Source: Azoarcus sp031556475
Lineage (GTDB): Bacteria; Pseudomonadota; Gammaproteobacteria; Burkholderiales; Rhodocyclaceae
Direction of reading: 5' to 3'
DNA: 33,384 nt
NCBI GenBank assembly: GCA_031556475.1
Contig: JAVBSY010000129.1
Location: 1 to 33,384, forward strand
In this document: piece after piece, positions 31,820 to 33,384 of the stretch
How the letters are laid out: the number at the start of each line of letters is the position of its first letter
Position numbering within the stretch: the first letter of the stretch is position 1
Made by a program: the position numbers and the translations under genes
The notes under the pieces: generated by a model
Told to the model about the DNA's origin: nothing
The model's database searches: none
What the model saw: the letters and a program-made list of their open reading frames with translations, nothing else

Positions 31820-32632
31820 GTGAGAGTCATCGTCGTCACATCGGGCAAGGGCGGAGTGGGCAAAACCACCACCAGCGCGGCTTTCGCCTCGGGGCTCGCA
31901 ATGCGCGGCTTCAAAACCGCCGTCATCGACTTCGACGTCGGCCTGCGCAACCTCGATCTCATCATGGGCTGCGAACGCCGCGTGGTATACGACCTCGTCA
32001 ACGTCATCAACGGCGAAGCCAAGCTCAACCAGGCCCTGGTCAAGGACAGGCACTGCGAAAACCTCTTCGTGCTGCCCGCCTCGCAAACGCGCGACAAGGA
32101 TGCGCTGACCGAAGAGGGTGTCGAGCAGGTACTGAAAGAACTCGAGCACATGGGCTTCGACTACGTCGTCTGCGATTCGCCCGCCGGCATCGAACGCGGC
32201 GCGGTCATGGCGCTCACCTTCGCCGACGAAGCCATCGTCACCACCAACCCGGAAGTTTCCTCGGTACGCGACTCCGACCGCATTCTTGGCATTCTCCAGT
32301 CCAAATCCAAGCGTGCACGCGAAGGCGGCGAGCCGGTCAAGGAACACTTGCTCATTACCCGCTATTCGGCCAAACGTGTCGAGGAGGGCGAGATGCTCTC
32401 GTACAAGGACGTGCAAGAGCTGCTGCGCGTCCCGCTGATCGGCGTCATCCCCGAATCCGAATCCGTGCTCCACGCCTCCAACCAGGGCACCCCGGCCATC
32501 CACCTCAAAGGCAGCGACGTCGCCGAAGCCTACGCCGACATCGTCGCTCGTTTTCTCGGCGAAGAGCATGAGATGCGCTTCGTCAATTACGAAAAGCCGG
32601 GCCTCATCAAGCGCCTATTCGGAGGCAAATGA
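31820..32632 (+). CDS. minD: MinD, septum site-determining ATPase
   Basis: A 270-residue ParA-family ATPase of normal length. The deviant Walker A motif is VVTSGKGGVGKTTTSAAFAS (signature Lys and catalytic Lys). Then VIDFDVGLRNLDLIMGCERR, FDYVVCDSPAGIERGAVMAL (Walker B) and TNPEVSSVRDSDR follow. The C-terminal amphipathic helix KPGLIKRLFGG is the membrane-targeting sequence. Start GTG 31820 with GGGG about 5 bases upstream; the longer open frame back to 31682 is not used. It oscillates with MinE between the poles. Confidence 0.97.
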   Translation: MRVIVVTSGKGGVGKTTTSAAFASGLAMRGFKTAVIDFDVGLRNLDLIMGCERRVVYDLVNVINGEAKLNQALVKDRHCENLFVLPASQTRDKDALTEEGVEQVLKELEHMGFDYVVCDSPAGIERGAVMALTFADEAIVTTNPEVSSVRDSDRILGILQSKSKRAREGGEPVKEHLLITRYSAKRVEEGEMLSYKDVQELLRVPLIGVIPESESVLHASNQGTPAIHLKGSDVAEAYADIVARFLGEEHEMRFVNYEKPGLIKRLFGGK

Positions 32633-32633
32633 C

Positions 32634-32894
32634 ATGTCCCTGCTCGCCCGTATTTTTGGCGAAAAAAAGCGCACAGCCGAAATCGCCAAGAACCGGCTGT
32701 CCCTGCTGATCGCCCACGAACGTGGTGGTGGGGGAGGGGCGGCCGACTTCCTGCCCGCCCTGCAGAAAGATCTCATCGCCGTCATCTCCAAATACGTTGC
32801 GGTCAACCCGGACGACATCAAGGTCCAGCTCGAAAAGCAGGACAATTACGAAGTATTGGAAGTCAACATCGTGCTGCCGGAACAGGGCCGCTGA
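32634..32894 (+). CDS. minE: MinE, topological specificity factor
   Basis: An 86-residue protein, normal length. The N-terminal membrane/MinD-binding part is MSLLARIFGEKKRTAEIAKN RLSLLIAHERGGGGG and the C-terminal dimer domain contains FLPALQKDLIAVISKYV, IKVQLEKQDNYEVLEVNIVL. MinE stimulates MinD ATPase and sets midcell placement. ATG 32634 is two bases after the minD stop, with a strong GGAGG ribosome site inside the minD end. A short glycine run (HERGGGGGAA) replaces the usual ERRG-type turn, as in many betaproteobacteria. Confidence 0.97.
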   Translation: MSLLARIFGEKKRTAEIAKNRLSLLIAHERGGGGGAADFLPALQKDLIAVISKYVAVNPDDIKVQLEKQDNYEVLEVNIVLPEQGR

Positions 32895-32967
32895 GCCTGT
32901 CCATTGCGTAGCCGCGCAGCGCAAAGCACACTTCGATCAAGCGCCGCCCTGAATTGGCGCCATCCAT

Positions 32968-33052
32968 GCCCGGATGATGAAATTGGTAGACATACCGGAC
33001 TTAAAATCCGGAGCCGCAAGGCGTGCGGGTTCGATTCCCGCTCCGGGCACCA
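32968..33052 (+). tRNA. tRNA-Leu (TAA)
   Basis: An 85-base tRNA with acceptor arms GCCCGGA and TCCGGGC, anticodon loop CTTAAAA (anticodon TAA), a long variable arm (GAGCCGCAAGGCGT) typical of leucine, T-arm GCGGG-TTCGATT-CCCGC and encoded CCA at 33050-33052. Confidence 0.95.
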
Positions 33053-33200
33053 TACAAACGGGCGGTCGAGCGTACGCCTGACTGCCTTGGCAAGCTGCGT
33101 GCCTGCTTCGGGTGTTGCATCGGCGTTTATATGTCGCGCTGCTTTCCTGGCGTGTTGCGTCATCTATACTCGAATGCTCGGCCCGTTTTGCTGGCTGCTT

Positions 33201-33384
33201 TTATTGCACATCGGTGACCCGAATCGGCATCTTCCAGGCGCCACCGGGTTCGATATTCCTGCAAAGACCGGTGTTGTATGCCTCGGTTTGAACGAAGCGC
33301 TCGCCGTCCCAGGTCCAGGTGGCGACATCAAAACAATCGCCGAGGCCGCGCCCCTTGTGATACTTGCTGATGGTACCCGCTGAT
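33201..33384 (-). CDS. DUF1176-like protein, C-terminal 60 residues (partial)
   Basis: A minus-strand open frame that runs off the right edge and ends at a TAA at 33201-33203. The visible part includes YHKGRGLGDCFDVATWTWDG ERFVQTEAYNTGLCRNIEPG and GGAWKMPIRVTDVQ. The GRGLGDC, W-x-WDG-x-RF and late Cys are the recurring features of DUF1176 C-termini. These are secreted proteins of unknown function. The start, signal peptide and most of the protein lie outside the window. Confidence 0.75.
   Translation of the reverse strand, partial: SAGTISKYHKGRGLGDCFDVATWTWDGERFVQTEAYNTGLCRNIEPGGAWKMPIRVTDVQ

Overview
The window reads as the chromosome of a betaproteobacterium with moderately high GC. The evidence is the 3' end of a betaproteobacterial-type 5S rRNA at the left edge, UbiG, a TRZ/ATZ amidohydrolase and an OmpA-family protein in a row, a minCDE cluster, Tex and a Pat-type acetyltransferase. 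A Rhodocyclales or Nitrosomonadales relative is my guess; the genus cannot be fixed from sequence alone.

Layout. 1-118: end of an rRNA operon with its terminator. 197-1175: a MarR regulator and a small membrane protein on the minus strand, with a perfect inverted repeat upstream. 1176-1587: a stretch with only a possible gene relic. 1588-11826: the centrepiece, a seven-gene minus-strand operon transcribed from about 11780 downwards: DUF2170 (YjfI-like), PspA/IM30 (YjfJ-like), a small ribbon-helix-helix-like protein, YqiJ-like OB-fold membrane protein, YqiK-like flotillin, a double zinc-ribbon protein, and a giant coiled-coil AAA+ ATPase of about 1750 residues. A 40-bp palindrome sits on its predicted -35 box. 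11885-14821: ubiG, an OmpA-family lipoprotein-like/outer membrane protein and a methylthioadenosine/S-adenosylhomocysteine deaminase homologue, all on the minus strand. 14822-16425: a divergent regulatory region and a Ser/Thr kinase with a C-terminal cyclic-nucleotide-binding-like domain. 16542-16618: initiator tRNA-Met.

16925-21235 is the accessory part: two orphan small proteins, a complete IS630-type insertion sequence with TA target duplication, a methyltransferase, a RES/Xre toxin-antitoxin pair, and the frameshifted relic of a short-chain dehydrogenase next to a PQQ-type sugar dehydrogenase. 22618-32894 is housekeeping on the plus strand: an orphan PAS-PAS histidine kinase, a Pat-like CoA-ligase/GNAT fusion, Tex, an ArsC/YffB-like reductase, an Hsp33 homologue that has lost all four redox-switch cysteines, then minC, minD and minE. 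The right edge carries tRNA-Leu(TAA) and the C-terminus of a DUF1176 protein.

The operon at 1588-11737 is the best candidate for an interesting system. It puts an ESCRT-III-superfamily protein (PspA), a flotillin with its NfeD/YqiJ-type partner, and a large AAA+ motor under one apparently repressible promoter, which suggests an inducible membrane repair or remodelling machine. The individual families are known, and parts of this association occur in E. coli (yjfI-yjfJ, yqiJ-yqiK). The role of the AAA+ protein and the two small proteins in it is inference.
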